From: Sphingobacterium chungjuense
Lineage (GTDB): Bacteria > Bacteroidota > Bacteroidia > Sphingobacteriales > Sphingobacteriaceae
Assembly (NCBI RefSeq): GCF_011316935.1
Contig: NZ_WLYS01000003.1
Coordinates: forward strand, 1-64,000
Length of the DNA: 64,000 nucleotides
Direction: 5' to 3'
The position numbers were made by a program, and so were the translations under genes. Shown here piece by piece: positions 35,286-44,080 of this stretch. The notes beneath the pieces were generated by a model. That model worked only from the letters and a program-made list of their open reading frames with translations, had not been told where the DNA came from and did not search any database. Numbering within the stretch: the first letter of the stretch is position 1; every line of letters starts with the position of its first letter.

Positions 35286-36926
35286 TTACTTCCAAATAGA
35301 TTTCGCCTCAAAGACCTCGAGGTTAGTCACATCAATATTATTGCCCCAGAAATGGAAACCTTCCGTATTCTTACGATCTGGTTTACGCTTCATGGAGTAC
35401 GAATACCGACCGCCATCAATGAACACCTCGATAGACGTATTATCGATAAAGATATCAGCTGTTAGCTCCATGCTGGTCATATCTTCGGGCGAATAGAAAA
35501 CCCCATTGATCGTATTATGATTCATGTCGTACCCGATGATGCGCTGTCCGAACAGGTTAAATCCGGCATCCGTCGCGTGCGATAGCTTAAAAGTGGTTTT
35601 GATGCGCAATTGCTTGGCATCGTAATAGGGTTTTAGCTTTTCATTAGCCTGATCAGATGTGAGATTAGACCATTTCTGTACCGGAGTAAATAGACTTTCG
35701 ACTTCCTTGACAGGCTGGCTGAACAGGCGAACGCCATTATTAGTTTGCTTCAAGGTCAGCTCCGTAGGCAAAAGAAACATGCCGTTGAATGGCATGCCCG
35801 GATGCTCTACGCGCCCCCAGCCAATCTGGATCCGTCGGCCATCGCTAGCTGGAATATTGGAGAACGTTTGTGCCGCATAGATCGTTCCTGTTCCTAGTTG
35901 ATGCTTGCCACTTTCTGGTGTAAATATTTTGCCATCAAAAGAACCAATCATATACGTGTTGGACGCGCCGTACATCACCCATTTCTTATTATTTTCATCC
36001 CCATCAATCGGCAATTCGAACAATTCCGGACATTCCCAGAAACCCGTGGTATGACTTTCGTATGTCCAATCTTTCAGATTTGCAGAAGTATAAATCGATT
36101 GACCATCGCGCTCATTCAACACCATCACCCAATGATTGCTAGGTGCATACCAGATTATTTTCGGATCACGCGTGTCGCGGCTATTCCATTTCTCCTTGCT
36201 ATCAATCACGGGATTGTTGGCGTATTTCGTCCAAGTGCGGCCATTGTCTAAGCTATACGCCATACATTGCACTTGTCTCTCGCCCGTTTCTGCTGTGTAA
36301 GATGCCACCATCGCAGGCTTTCCATCTTTCCCAAATCCAGAAGTATTATCATAATCAATCACGGCCGAACCCGAAAACATCGTACCCATTTTGTCTGGAT
36401 GCAATGCTACAGGAAGTTCTTCCCAATGTACCAGATCTTTGCTCACCGCGTGCCCCCAAGACATGTTTTCCCATTCTTTTTCGTAGGGATTATGCTGATA
36501 GAAGAGGTGGTATTCGCCGGCATAAAATATCAGCCCGTTAGGATCATTGACCCAACCACGTTTTGTGGTGTAATGAAATTGCGGTCGGTTTACTTCCTGA
36601 TAAATGGAATCTTGTCCTGCGATCTTATCATCCTGATAAATTTGGCTAAGTGCACTTTCATCCCCATCATAACTCAGGGTAATCGTTTTGCCTTGGTAGG
36701 CCGATACATCGGTGAAAACCCAATATTCTGGATCACCATTCGCTAGGCGAATATTGAACTTCCGATCCTCTTGTCCGTCGACCAACATTGTCATCACTTG
36801 CCGATCAACTTGCTGCGATATAGGGAAATTAATATAGCGCTTGGTCACTTTTATTTTGATGTCGGCGGCCTGCACGGAAAGCGCAAGACACAGGAAGGCG
36901 AGGGTACTGGAGGCTAATTTATTCAT
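35286..36926 (-). CDS. Secreted glycoside hydrolase family 32 (levanase/invertase type)
   Basis: The frame opens at a GTG (36944), but the ATG at 36926 starts a normal signal peptide (MNKLASSTLAFLCLALSVQA), giving 546 residues. All three GH32 active-site motifs are present: WVNDPNG (125-131, nucleophile Asp128), RDP (253-255, transition-state Asp) and ECP (298-300, acid/base Glu298). An N-terminal beta-rich segment of about 95 residues precedes the propeller. It hydrolyses beta-fructosyl bonds of sucrose, inulin or levan in the periplasm or outside the cell. It stands alone: no SusCD, fructokinase or HTCS regulator adjoins it. Confidence 0.92.
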   Translation of the reverse strand: MNKLASSTLAFLCLALSVQAADIKIKVTKRYINFPISQQVDRQVMTMLVDGQEDRKFNIRLANGDPEYWVFTDVSAYQGKTITLSYDGDESALSQIYQDDKIAGQDSIYQEVNRPQFHYTTKRGWVNDPNGLIFYAGEYHLFYQHNPYEKEWENMSWGHAVSKDLVHWEELPVALHPDKMGTMFSGSAVIDYDNTSGFGKDGKPAMVASYTAETGERQVQCMAYSLDNGRTWTKYANNPVIDSKEKWNSRDTRDPKIIWYAPSNHWVMVLNERDGQSIYTSANLKDWTYESHTTGFWECPELFELPIDGDENNKKWVMYGASNTYMIGSFDGKIFTPESGKHQLGTGTIYAAQTFSNIPASDGRRIQIGWGRVEHPGMPFNGMFLLPTELTLKQTNNGVRLFSQPVKEVESLFTPVQKWSNLTSDQANEKLKPYYDAKQLRIKTTFKLSHATDAGFNLFGQRIIGYDMNHNTINGVFYSPEDMTSMELTADIFIDNTSIEVFIDGGRYSYSMKRKPDRKNTEGFHFWGNNIDVTNLEVFEAKSIWK

Positions 36927-37323
36927 AAGGATAGCGTTCGTCACGAAACGGTTTTTTGTACGTATTTATCAAAACTGCACAATTTGAGCATAGTTACCTA
37001 TCACAATCGTATCAATTTTGCATGATATTGAATCATGCTATTGACAAATCATTCCATTACAGTTTCAATAAACAATATCCCCTGCCACATAAAAGCATAC
37101 CACAAAATAAAGTATATTACTTTAATAGATTATTTTTGTTTCTGAAAGAATATTTGTTAACTTAGTTTTAGTTTAGGTGGGCTCAATATCTTGGCTGTGA
37201 GGGGATTTCAGCTTCGCCATAATCAGCTTGGCACGAGACGGGATAGAATGGGAAATACACGATCGCTGATATGCACACTCACTATTAATTCAACTTAGAA
37301 CAGCATTATTAAAATCAGAGACA
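36927..37323. other. Intergenic region between divergent GH32 and encapsulin genes
   Basis: This AT-rich stretch has no credible gene. TATTTTTG at 37131-37138 matches the -7 element of Bacteroidota promoters and points toward the encapsulin gene, but no TTTG lies at the right distance upstream, so it is only a weak promoter candidate. Confidence 0.4.
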
Positions 37324-38250
37324 ATGAGTGAACAATCAAAACAGGGACAAACTGCATTAGGTGATGTCGCGGCAAGGCATTTGGCCATCGCCACGAGAAC
37401 CGCGCCACAATTAGAGAGCATTTCGCCGAGATGGTTGGTACATCTGTTGGAATGGATTCCGGTCGAATCAGGCGTGTTTCGCCTCAACAAAGTGGTGGGC
37501 GAAGATAGTATTGAAGTGGATTGCTCACGCAGGGATGAAAGCATCTTACCACATACGCATGTGGATTACGATGAGAATCCCCGTGAATATAATCTTAGTG
37601 CGGTGAATACCTTGGTCGATGTGCACACACGCGTCTCTGATTTATACAGCAAACCGTACAATCAGATCAGTGAACAACTCCGCCTTACGATCGAAAAAAT
37701 CAAAGAACGGCAAGAAAGCGAATTAATTAATAATAAGGACTACGGTATTTTAAGTAATGTAGCGACCAAGCAGATTGTCAAGACCAGAGCGGGTGCACCC
37801 ACGCCCGACGATTTAGATGAATTGCTGACCAAAGTGTGGAAGCAACCTGGATTTTTCCTCTTGCATCCATTGGCAATCGCTGCTTTTGGCAGAGAATGTA
37901 CGCGCCGTGGTGTGCCACCACCAACAGTTTCTTTGTTTGGCTCGCAGTTTCTGACTTGGCGTGGTGTACCACTTATTCCGAGCGACAAGGTGCCGATTGT
38001 GAAAGGTAAGACTAAAGTAATCCTGATCCGGACAGGCGAATCGCGGCAAGGGATTATCGGATTGTACCAGCCGAATGTACCAGGAGAATTGACGCGCGGG
38101 CTATCTGTGAAGTTTACTGGAATCAACGACAAAGCAATCGCTACTTATTTAATATCGTTGTATTGCTCACTGGTGATTCTTGTGGATGATGCGGTGGCCG
38201 TTTTAGAGAATGTGGATATCAACAATTACCACGAATACAATTATAAATAG
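37324..38250 (+). CDS. Family 2A encapsulin shell protein
   Basis: The protein has 308 residues and resembles SrpI-type family 2A encapsulins along its whole length: N-terminal arm 'QTALGDVAARHLAIATRTAPQ', 'ISPRWLvhlLeWIPVESGVFRlNKV', 'LPhThVDYDENPREYnLSAVnTLVDVHTRVSDLY', 'KPGFFLLHPLAIAAFGRECTRRGVPPPTVSLFGSqFLTWRGVPLiPSDK'-type core and the E-loop 'LIRTGESRQGIIGLYQP'. The HK97 fold should assemble into an icosahedral compartment in the cytosol. The next gene encodes its cysteine desulfurase cargo, 31 bp downstream. Confidence 0.93.
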   Translation: MSEQSKQGQTALGDVAARHLAIATRTAPQLESISPRWLVHLLEWIPVESGVFRLNKVVGEDSIEVDCSRRDESILPHTHVDYDENPREYNLSAVNTLVDVHTRVSDLYSKPYNQISEQLRLTIEKIKERQESELINNKDYGILSNVATKQIVKTRAGAPTPDDLDELLTKVWKQPGFFLLHPLAIAAFGRECTRRGVPPPTVSLFGSQFLTWRGVPLIPSDKVPIVKGKTKVILIRTGESRQGIIGLYQPNVPGELTRGLSVKFTGINDKAIATYLISLYCSLVILVDDAVAVLENVDINNYHEYNYK

Positions 38251-38281
38251 GAATGCTATAGTTGATTAATTGTAAACAAAT

Positions 38282-40039
38282 ATGTCTAACTCTCCGAGTG
38301 ATTTCGAAAATTTCTTGACTGCCGAAGCGAATAGGTATTTCAACGAATTGCCCACAGGTGCTCCGCAAAAAGAACTACACGACGTAAAAGCACGTGAGAT
38401 TGTGTCGCAATCACGCGATGAAAACCGCGTGAAAACAAGCGATATTTCTGATCCACTGCAAGCAAGACCGAGTCCGGAAACGATCCAATGGACTAACGAT
38501 TTTGAGGATGTGGCGAATCAGTTGAATGCTATTACTGGTGCTACAACCCAGCACAGACCATCGTACACAGGCCAGGCAAATACGGGACTTGCTGATCCAT
38601 TTGCTTTAAAACTGCCATTTCAGGAAACTTACGAGCAGCCTATTTGGCATTTAGCAGAAAACTTCAAGAGGATTGATTCCGTCGGGCAGGCATCGCCGTT
38701 GCAGAAAGCTAGCAGCGAAGCTGCATTTTATTTCTTACCACAAGAAGTCGCGACGCATGTGCCCGCTAGCGGTGCGGTACAGACCAATCCTCACAAATCG
38801 GCAACCACTTCAAAATTTGATGTGCACGCCATCCGCAATGACTTTCCTATTTTGCGTGAAAGTATCCGTGGTCACCAGCTGATCTGGTTGGATAATGCCG
38901 CAACCACACAAAAGCCACAAGTAGTAATTGATCGATTGGCGCACTTTTACGCGCATGAAAACTCAAACATTCATCGTGCGGCACACGAGTTGGCTGCGCG
39001 ATCTACGGATGCTTACGAAGATGCTCGCAATGTAGTGAAAGACTTTTTGCATGCACGATCTGTCAACGAAATTGTCTTTACGCGTGGCACGACGGAAGCT
39101 ATTAACTTGGTTTCCAGCACTTGGGGCGAACAGAATTTAGGGTCGCAAGATGAGGTTATCCTTAGTAATTTGGAACATCATGCGAACATTGTGCCTTGGC
39201 AATTATTAAGTAAACGCAAGGGTTTTAAGATTCGGGTGATTCCGGTCGATGAGGATGGCAACTTGCTGGTCGAGGAGTATGCAAAGTTGCTCAACTCGAA
39301 TACGAAGTTGGTGGCTTTTACGCATGTTAGCAATGCCTTGGGCACGGTGACGCCAGCAAAACGCATCATCGACTTAGCACATCATGCTGGAGCCAAGGTG
39401 CTGCTGGATGGCGCGCAGTCTGTATCGCATATCGCTATCAATTTACAAGATCTTGATCCGGACTTCTTTGTGTTCTCGGGGCATAAAATCTTTGGCCCTA
39501 CGGGAATTGGCGTACTTTATGGTAAAGAAGAATTGCTCAATGCGATTCCGCCATACCAAGGTGGTGGAAACATGATTAAAGATGTTCGTTTTGATCACAC
39601 AACGTTTCATGACGCCCCCAATAAGTTTGAAGCCGGCACAGGCAATATCGCAGATGCGGTGGGATTGGGAGCCGCATTGAGGTATGTGCAACATATCGGA
39701 TTATCCGCCATTTGCCAGTACGAACACGAATTGCTTCAATACGCTACTAACTTGCTACGACAAGTGCCAGGCTTGACGTTGATCGGTACAGCGCGAGAGA
39801 AAGCGAGTGTACTTTCTCTCACGCTGAAAGGCTTAAGTAATGAAGAAGTGGGAGTAGCACTGAATGAGGTGGGCATTGCTGTACGCACAGGACATCATTG
39901 CGCGCAGCCTATCCTTCGCAGACTTGGGTACGAATCGTCTGTTAGACCGTCGATTGCTTTTTATAATACGCATCAGGAGATTGATATTTTAGTAAATACC
40001 ATAGAAAAAATCGTGTGGCAGGGTAGACGCTACCACTAA
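38282..40039 (+). CDS. Encapsulin-loaded cysteine desulfurase (family 2A cargo)
   Basis: The protein has 585 residues. Residues 1-175 are low-complexity and polar, as expected for the disordered cargo-loading extension. From about 180 a SufS-type (type II) desulfurase follows: 'LDNAATTQKP' (203-212), PLP Lys402 in SGHKIFGPTG and catalytic Cys540 in RTGHHCAQP. It removes sulfur from L-cysteine as an enzyme persulfide inside the shell. Family 2A systems are linked to sulfur metabolism in other bacteria; the sulfur acceptor is not known here, and no SufE or rhodanese gene is adjacent. Confidence 0.93.
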   Translation: MSNSPSDFENFLTAEANRYFNELPTGAPQKELHDVKAREIVSQSRDENRVKTSDISDPLQARPSPETIQWTNDFEDVANQLNAITGATTQHRPSYTGQANTGLADPFALKLPFQETYEQPIWHLAENFKRIDSVGQASPLQKASSEAAFYFLPQEVATHVPASGAVQTNPHKSATTSKFDVHAIRNDFPILRESIRGHQLIWLDNAATTQKPQVVIDRLAHFYAHENSNIHRAAHELAARSTDAYEDARNVVKDFLHARSVNEIVFTRGTTEAINLVSSTWGEQNLGSQDEVILSNLEHHANIVPWQLLSKRKGFKIRVIPVDEDGNLLVEEYAKLLNSNTKLVAFTHVSNALGTVTPAKRIIDLAHHAGAKVLLDGAQSVSHIAINLQDLDPDFFVFSGHKIFGPTGIGVLYGKEELLNAIPPYQGGGNMIKDVRFDHTTFHDAPNKFEAGTGNIADAVGLGAALRYVQHIGLSAICQYEHELLQYATNLLRQVPGLTLIGTAREKASVLSLTLKGLSNEEVGVALNEVGIAVRTGHHCAQPILRRLGYESSVRPSIAFYNTHQEIDILVNTIEKIVWQGRRYH

Positions 40040-40103
40040 TAAGACGATTAATATCTAACTTAGCCCTGCGAAAACACCTTATCAAATTAGGGAGGTCGAA
40101 AAT

Positions 40104-40550
40104 ATGGAAGTAGCAAATGATAATGCAAAAAAAATGTACGGTGATGCAGGGGTGATCCGATTGATTGCTGCGCAAGTACTTGTATTGAGCATCATAGCGT
40201 TATGGTCTGGATCACAGATCATAATGGGCTTTCTAGTGATTGATTTTGCTATTAGAGCCTTTACGTACAGTATGTCGCCACTAAAATGGTCTGCACAAAA
40301 GTTGGCTAAAGGATTAGATAGTACGCCGCGGCCTATATTTTTGCCCCCCAAACGCTTTGCTGCCTTGTTGGGATTTATCTTTTCTACCTCGTGGTTGCTC
40401 TTTCTTTTGCTAAGCTGGCCAGTGGCCACTTTGGTTATCGGGATTACGCTAATCGTGGCGGCCTCGCTCGAAGCGCTTTTTGAAGTGTGCTTAGGATGTT
40501 ATGTATACAATTGGGTCGTTTCTCCTTTGATGCAACGGCGAAGGAATTAG
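40104..40550 (+). CDS. DUF4395 membrane protein, probable third gene of the encapsulin operon
   Basis: The protein has 148 residues with four hydrophobic segments. DUF4395 marks are 'GvIRliAAqVLvLsIIALWS', 'iDFAIRAFtysmSPLk', 'aKgldstPrPIFlPPKRFAALLG' and the Cys-pair 'CLGCYVYN'. Members are often found beside sulfur or thioredoxin genes, so a link between the membrane and the sulfur compartment is a reasonable inference. A Shine-Dalgarno sequence (GGGAGGT) precedes the ATG. It is 64 bp after the desulfurase. Confidence 0.85.
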   Translation: MEVANDNAKKMYGDAGVIRLIAAQVLVLSIIALWSGSQIIMGFLVIDFAIRAFTYSMSPLKWSAQKLAKGLDSTPRPIFLPPKRFAALLGFIFSTSWLLFLLLSWPVATLVIGITLIVAASLEALFEVCLGCYVYNWVVSPLMQRRRN

Positions 40551-40592
40551 TTTCACATTGAACTAAATTGTAGCATCCTATAACTATTTAAG

Positions 40593-41201
40593 TTACAACT
40601 CATTTTTAATCCAGCCAACGGCTTTTCGCCACTCATTAAACTTCATCTTTCGATCTTCATAATCTTGGGGCGGTAACTGGTTTTCACTTTTCACCCGATT
40701 TCGCATGATCAAGATTTGCTCTTCCATACTATTTAGCCCTATTTCTTTTCTCCTGCGGTTCACTTTTTCGAGTGAATCAAATGTGTTTGGGTTTAATTGC
40801 CCTGTCTCATCCCAATCGAACTGCGTTCCATACAGTTGAGGCTTATCTTCAAACACTGCAACTCTATCCGATAGGTACGCTAAATTTACAGGATCTGCCC
40901 TCTTCTCATCTACTGCAAGTACCAACAACGCAAGACTCTTTTTCATAAAATCGGGATTGCTAATGGAATGCTGAATGATTAACCAAGCGGCATCACTTGC
41001 TTCTTTACCCACTTTGTCCATGGTGGGATATCCAATCTTATCTATTATCTCATCTAATACCCGTGCATTTTTAAGATGGAGTTTTTCCATCTCCTCATTA
41101 TAGCCCTCACTAAGTCTGCCTAATGCGATCAGTCTGTCTCTAAGCTCTAAATCCGCATTTTTCAGGTTGATTATTAAAGTACTTGCATCGTGATAATCCA
41201 T
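40593..41201 (-). CDS. DUF6624 domain-containing protein
   Basis: A TTG at 41261 would extend the frame, but the ATG at 41201 is preferred (202 residues). The sequence 'DLELRDRLIALGRLSEGYNEEMEKLH...GYPTMDKVGKEASDAAWLIIQHSISNPDFMKKSLALL...DPVNLAYLSDRVAVFEDKPQLYGTQF' is characteristic of DUF6624: helical, with the conserved AAWLIIQH and QLYGTQ. Function unknown. No signal peptide is seen in this start. Confidence 0.8.
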   Translation of the reverse strand: MDYHDASTLIINLKNADLELRDRLIALGRLSEGYNEEMEKLHLKNARVLDEIIDKIGYPTMDKVGKEASDAAWLIIQHSISNPDFMKKSLALLVLAVDEKRADPVNLAYLSDRVAVFEDKPQLYGTQFDWDETGQLNPNTFDSLEKVNRRRKEIGLNSMEEQILIMRNRVKSENQLPPQDYEDRKMKFNEWRKAVGWIKNEL

Positions 41202-41394
41202 TTTGCTTAAGAAGATTTGATTGGATAAAGCTAAGAAATTATTACCCGTAGTTGCCACCAATGCGGCTGTAGATGTGTACCGCGGAAATTGCTCCTTTGG
41301 CTAGAATCTTGAAGTCAGGCATTATTTTCATCCCAATATATTAATTCGGTCGCCATGTGTTTCAGGTAATGCTTCGAATTCGTAATGTTTTTGA

Positions 41395-43248
41395 TCATTT
41401 CTTTAACTTAACCGTAAGCTTACTATTCAGATTTTCACTTGTCGCTACCAGTTTGTTGTCTACCCATACGCAGAGCATACTTTGATCCCCCGACTTAGCT
41501 TCGTCCCAATCTTTTTTCCAGACAATATCGACATCGTGATCGTGGTAACGGAGCTTCCCGAGATAGAAGTGATCCCATTCTTCGGCAGGTACCAAAGGCT
41601 CAATTGCAAACTGATCTTCGTGCATGGCCTTGAAACCGATAAGATCCTCAATCACAATATCAGGGTAAGTGGAGTGAAAATAATCCTGCTCGCCGCCAAT
41701 TCGCTCTCCATCACTCGGTATATACCATTCGCCAATATTGGGTTTGACCGGATCGTGCAACGTTGTGAGTTGGCTGATGTGGTGATACAATAGTTGACGA
41801 TCCGCTTCGGTAACCTCTTCTTTGTAATTACGCAAGTAGTTGGCAAAGGCCTTGTATACGACCGAATTTTGAAATGGCCATCCTCGACCATTCCAAGCAT
41901 AAGCCTGTTCATTGTAATAAGGGTGTTGCTTTTCAGCAGTCGTCATTCCCTTAGCTCCTGCAAAACCTTCGGCCTTGCCGAAAAGCTCCCAAGCTTGAGC
42001 GTAACGTGCCTGTTCTTTTTCAGGAATCATATTGAAATACCAAGGTGTATATCCGACGGATTCGCGTACGCGGGCCTCGAAATCACGAATTCCAAAAGCA
42101 TTATCACCGGCGCTGTAGGTATGGAAAAATTGATCTTCCTCATTCCACAATACGTCCATCACCTGCTGTTGCAGAGCGGTAGCACGCTGCTTATACACTT
42201 CCGATTTCCGTTGCGCTTCCGAGCCCCCCGATTTATCTAAAGCATGCAAAGTGCTTAATGCATTCAAATTGCCATACGCATAACTATTTACCGATGGTCT
42301 GGCCAGATAAAAATCTGGATAACCTTTTCGATACGCGGTGGGGTATTGCTTTGCATAGCTCGATTCTGCCGCTTTACCGGTAGTATTCCATCCGAGGTAA
42401 TATTCTTTCCAGTTGTCGCGCGTGTATAGATCGTAAGCTCCTTTACTTTCGATTAATCCCAGCACGGCCGAAAGGCTGAATTCCATCCCGTCGTACAGAT
42501 CCAGAATTTTGTACAATCCTTGCGTTTTTGCATCGTCGGCTTTCACGGTAAATAAGCTATCCCACACGGCTTGATGATGCTCCAAATGGGGAAGCATCTC
42601 GTGCATCCAATCGGCATTGGGATGGATACGCAAATACGCATCAACACCATCCACCATCCAGCTAGAGAAATGATGGCTTTCCGGCCGACTCATGTAGGTT
42701 AGAAAGTTTCCGTTTTCCCGTTGATTGAGTCGGGATGCCGAGCCAGCCATAAAGTATTCTGCATACGACTGCAGATATTTGGGATCGCGCAACCAGCGTA
42801 CATCATAAAATTGATGACCAGCAGGGCAGGTGATCGCTCCGCTCAATGAAGCCCAAGGTTTATCGCCAAAGAACTCAGTCACTACCCAATAATCTTTACC
42901 ATCCAGCGGATCCGCATACGGTCTAAGATGTTTGCTCATCATCCACCAGCGGTAATTGTATACCCGATTGATATCGGTATTAGAGCTGCTAAAAAGCGGT
43001 ATATTTTCTTGTAAAAAAGCTTCATTGTTCGTTGCATCAAAAGGGCCATCAGAATTTGGACGATCGGCATAAGAGTTGAACTCTGCTACATTCGCAGAAA
43101 GATCTGTAGAAGCCAATTGCTGTAAACGCTGGCGTTCATCTTCGTACGTTTGATATTTTGCGGAGCTACACGAAGACATGCAAATAATCAAGCCTATTGA
43201 GCATAAGGAAAAGGTTTTTAGCAATTGATTACGGAAGGAAAAGGGCAT
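41395..43248 (-). CDS. MGH1-like six-hairpin glycoside hydrolase lipoprotein
   Basis: The protein has 617 residues. The signal ends in CMSSC (lipobox Cys near residue 27). The rest is an (alpha/alpha)6 barrel of the mannosylglycerate-hydrolase/GH63-like group: 'YNYRWWMMSKHLRPY', 'AGHQFYDVRWLRDPKYLQSYAEYF', 'DLYDGMEFSLSAVLG' and 'YAWNGRGWPFQNSVVYKAFANYLRNYK'. It is expected to cleave an alpha-linked sugar from a small or large glycan at the cell envelope. It is the third gene of an operon with a CitMHS carrier and a DUF2490 protein. Confidence 0.8.
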   Translation of the reverse strand: MPFSFRNQLLKTFSLCSIGLIICMSSCSSAKYQTYEDERQRLQQLASTDLSANVAEFNSYADRPNSDGPFDATNNEAFLQENIPLFSSSNTDINRVYNYRWWMMSKHLRPYADPLDGKDYWVVTEFFGDKPWASLSGAITCPAGHQFYDVRWLRDPKYLQSYAEYFMAGSASRLNQRENGNFLTYMSRPESHHFSSWMVDGVDAYLRIHPNADWMHEMLPHLEHHQAVWDSLFTVKADDAKTQGLYKILDLYDGMEFSLSAVLGLIESKGAYDLYTRDNWKEYYLGWNTTGKAAESSYAKQYPTAYRKGYPDFYLARPSVNSYAYGNLNALSTLHALDKSGGSEAQRKSEVYKQRATALQQQVMDVLWNEEDQFFHTYSAGDNAFGIRDFEARVRESVGYTPWYFNMIPEKEQARYAQAWELFGKAEGFAGAKGMTTAEKQHPYYNEQAYAWNGRGWPFQNSVVYKAFANYLRNYKEEVTEADRQLLYHHISQLTTLHDPVKPNIGEWYIPSDGERIGGEQDYFHSTYPDIVIEDLIGFKAMHEDQFAIEPLVPAEEWDHFYLGKLRYHDHDVDIVWKKDWDEAKSGDQSMLCVWVDNKLVATSENLNSKLTVKLKK

Positions 43249-43324
43249 ATAAAGATTTACGGTGGTCTAAATTATCTTCCTAAATATAAGGTTTAGGCGC
43301 AGTAAAAGCAACCGAACCCATTCA

Positions 43325-44041
43325 TTAATCTGGCTTATACGTTCTGATTCTTCTTTTTAGACTTTTACGCACGCTGACGGTCAAATAATAGTCTGTAGGT
43401 GCGGGATGGCCATTGAATTGTACAATTACCCCTGGCTCTACAGATAGCGTCGGACTTACTCTTTTTGCTAACAGTGTAGAGATACGATAACTATCGAAAG
43501 GTTGTTCTCTCTCTAGGTTCATACGGATTTCGTGTCGAAAGATAAGACCCCATACCGAATTCTCCGCTCGATCCAGTTTCCAAAAGGAGTTAAATAAATA
43601 ACGGGCTCGGAACACAAAAAAATCACTATTGAACATATAACGTTCCTCCAATCGAAAACGATGCGCAATGTTATACCTCGAACTTACCATATTGTTGAAC
43701 GTGATCTGTTGAAAAAGACGATGCTCTGGTCTGGAAAATTTCTCACCCAGACTATTATAGGGCTCCAAAAGTAAAAACATATAACCACCGCCTACATAGG
43801 CATTGGGGTTAATACGGCGCTCTACCGAACCATTGATTAAACTCAGTCTACTGTTTTGAACGGGGACGTCGTAAAAACGTTGCTGCAAGTTGGCAGAGAA
43901 ACGCCAATTGTCTGAAATATCACCCTGCAAGTTGAAGTGATACCAACTATTTAAACCTCCTGGTTGAGCGATAATGCGAGGCAAATTGACAAAACATAGC
44001 ATCACGAAAATGATCCATAATTTTTTATTGAATATATGCAT
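43325..44041 (-). CDS. DUF2490 outer-membrane beta-barrel-like protein
   Basis: The protein has 238 residues with a signal peptide. Repeated amphipathic strands ('NLQGDISDNWRFSANLQQRFYD', 'YNIAHRFRLEERYMF', 'FVFRARYLFNSFWKLD') and the 'YLTVSVRKSLKRRIR' ending fit DUF2490, a family of predicted outer-membrane barrels of unknown role. It is 39 bp after the transporter gene and 76 bp before the glycosidase gene, all on the same strand. Confidence 0.85.
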   Translation of the reverse strand: MHIFNKKLWIIFVMLCFVNLPRIIAQPGGLNSWYHFNLQGDISDNWRFSANLQQRFYDVPVQNSRLSLINGSVERRINPNAYVGGGYMFLLLEPYNSLGEKFSRPEHRLFQQITFNNMVSSRYNIAHRFRLEERYMFNSDFFVFRARYLFNSFWKLDRAENSVWGLIFRHEIRMNLEREQPFDSYRISTLLAKRVSPTLSVEPGVIVQFNGHPAPTDYYLTVSVRKSLKRRIRTYKPD

Positions 44042-44080
44042 ACGATAAGAATTTAGAAATAGTGTATGAAGAGACTCTGT

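Noticed and set aside
36143..36746. Plus-strand ORFs of 132 and 159 residues
   Set aside because: They lie antisense to the motif-bearing GH32 gene, have arginine/cysteine-rich composition without domains, and no promoter or ribosome site.
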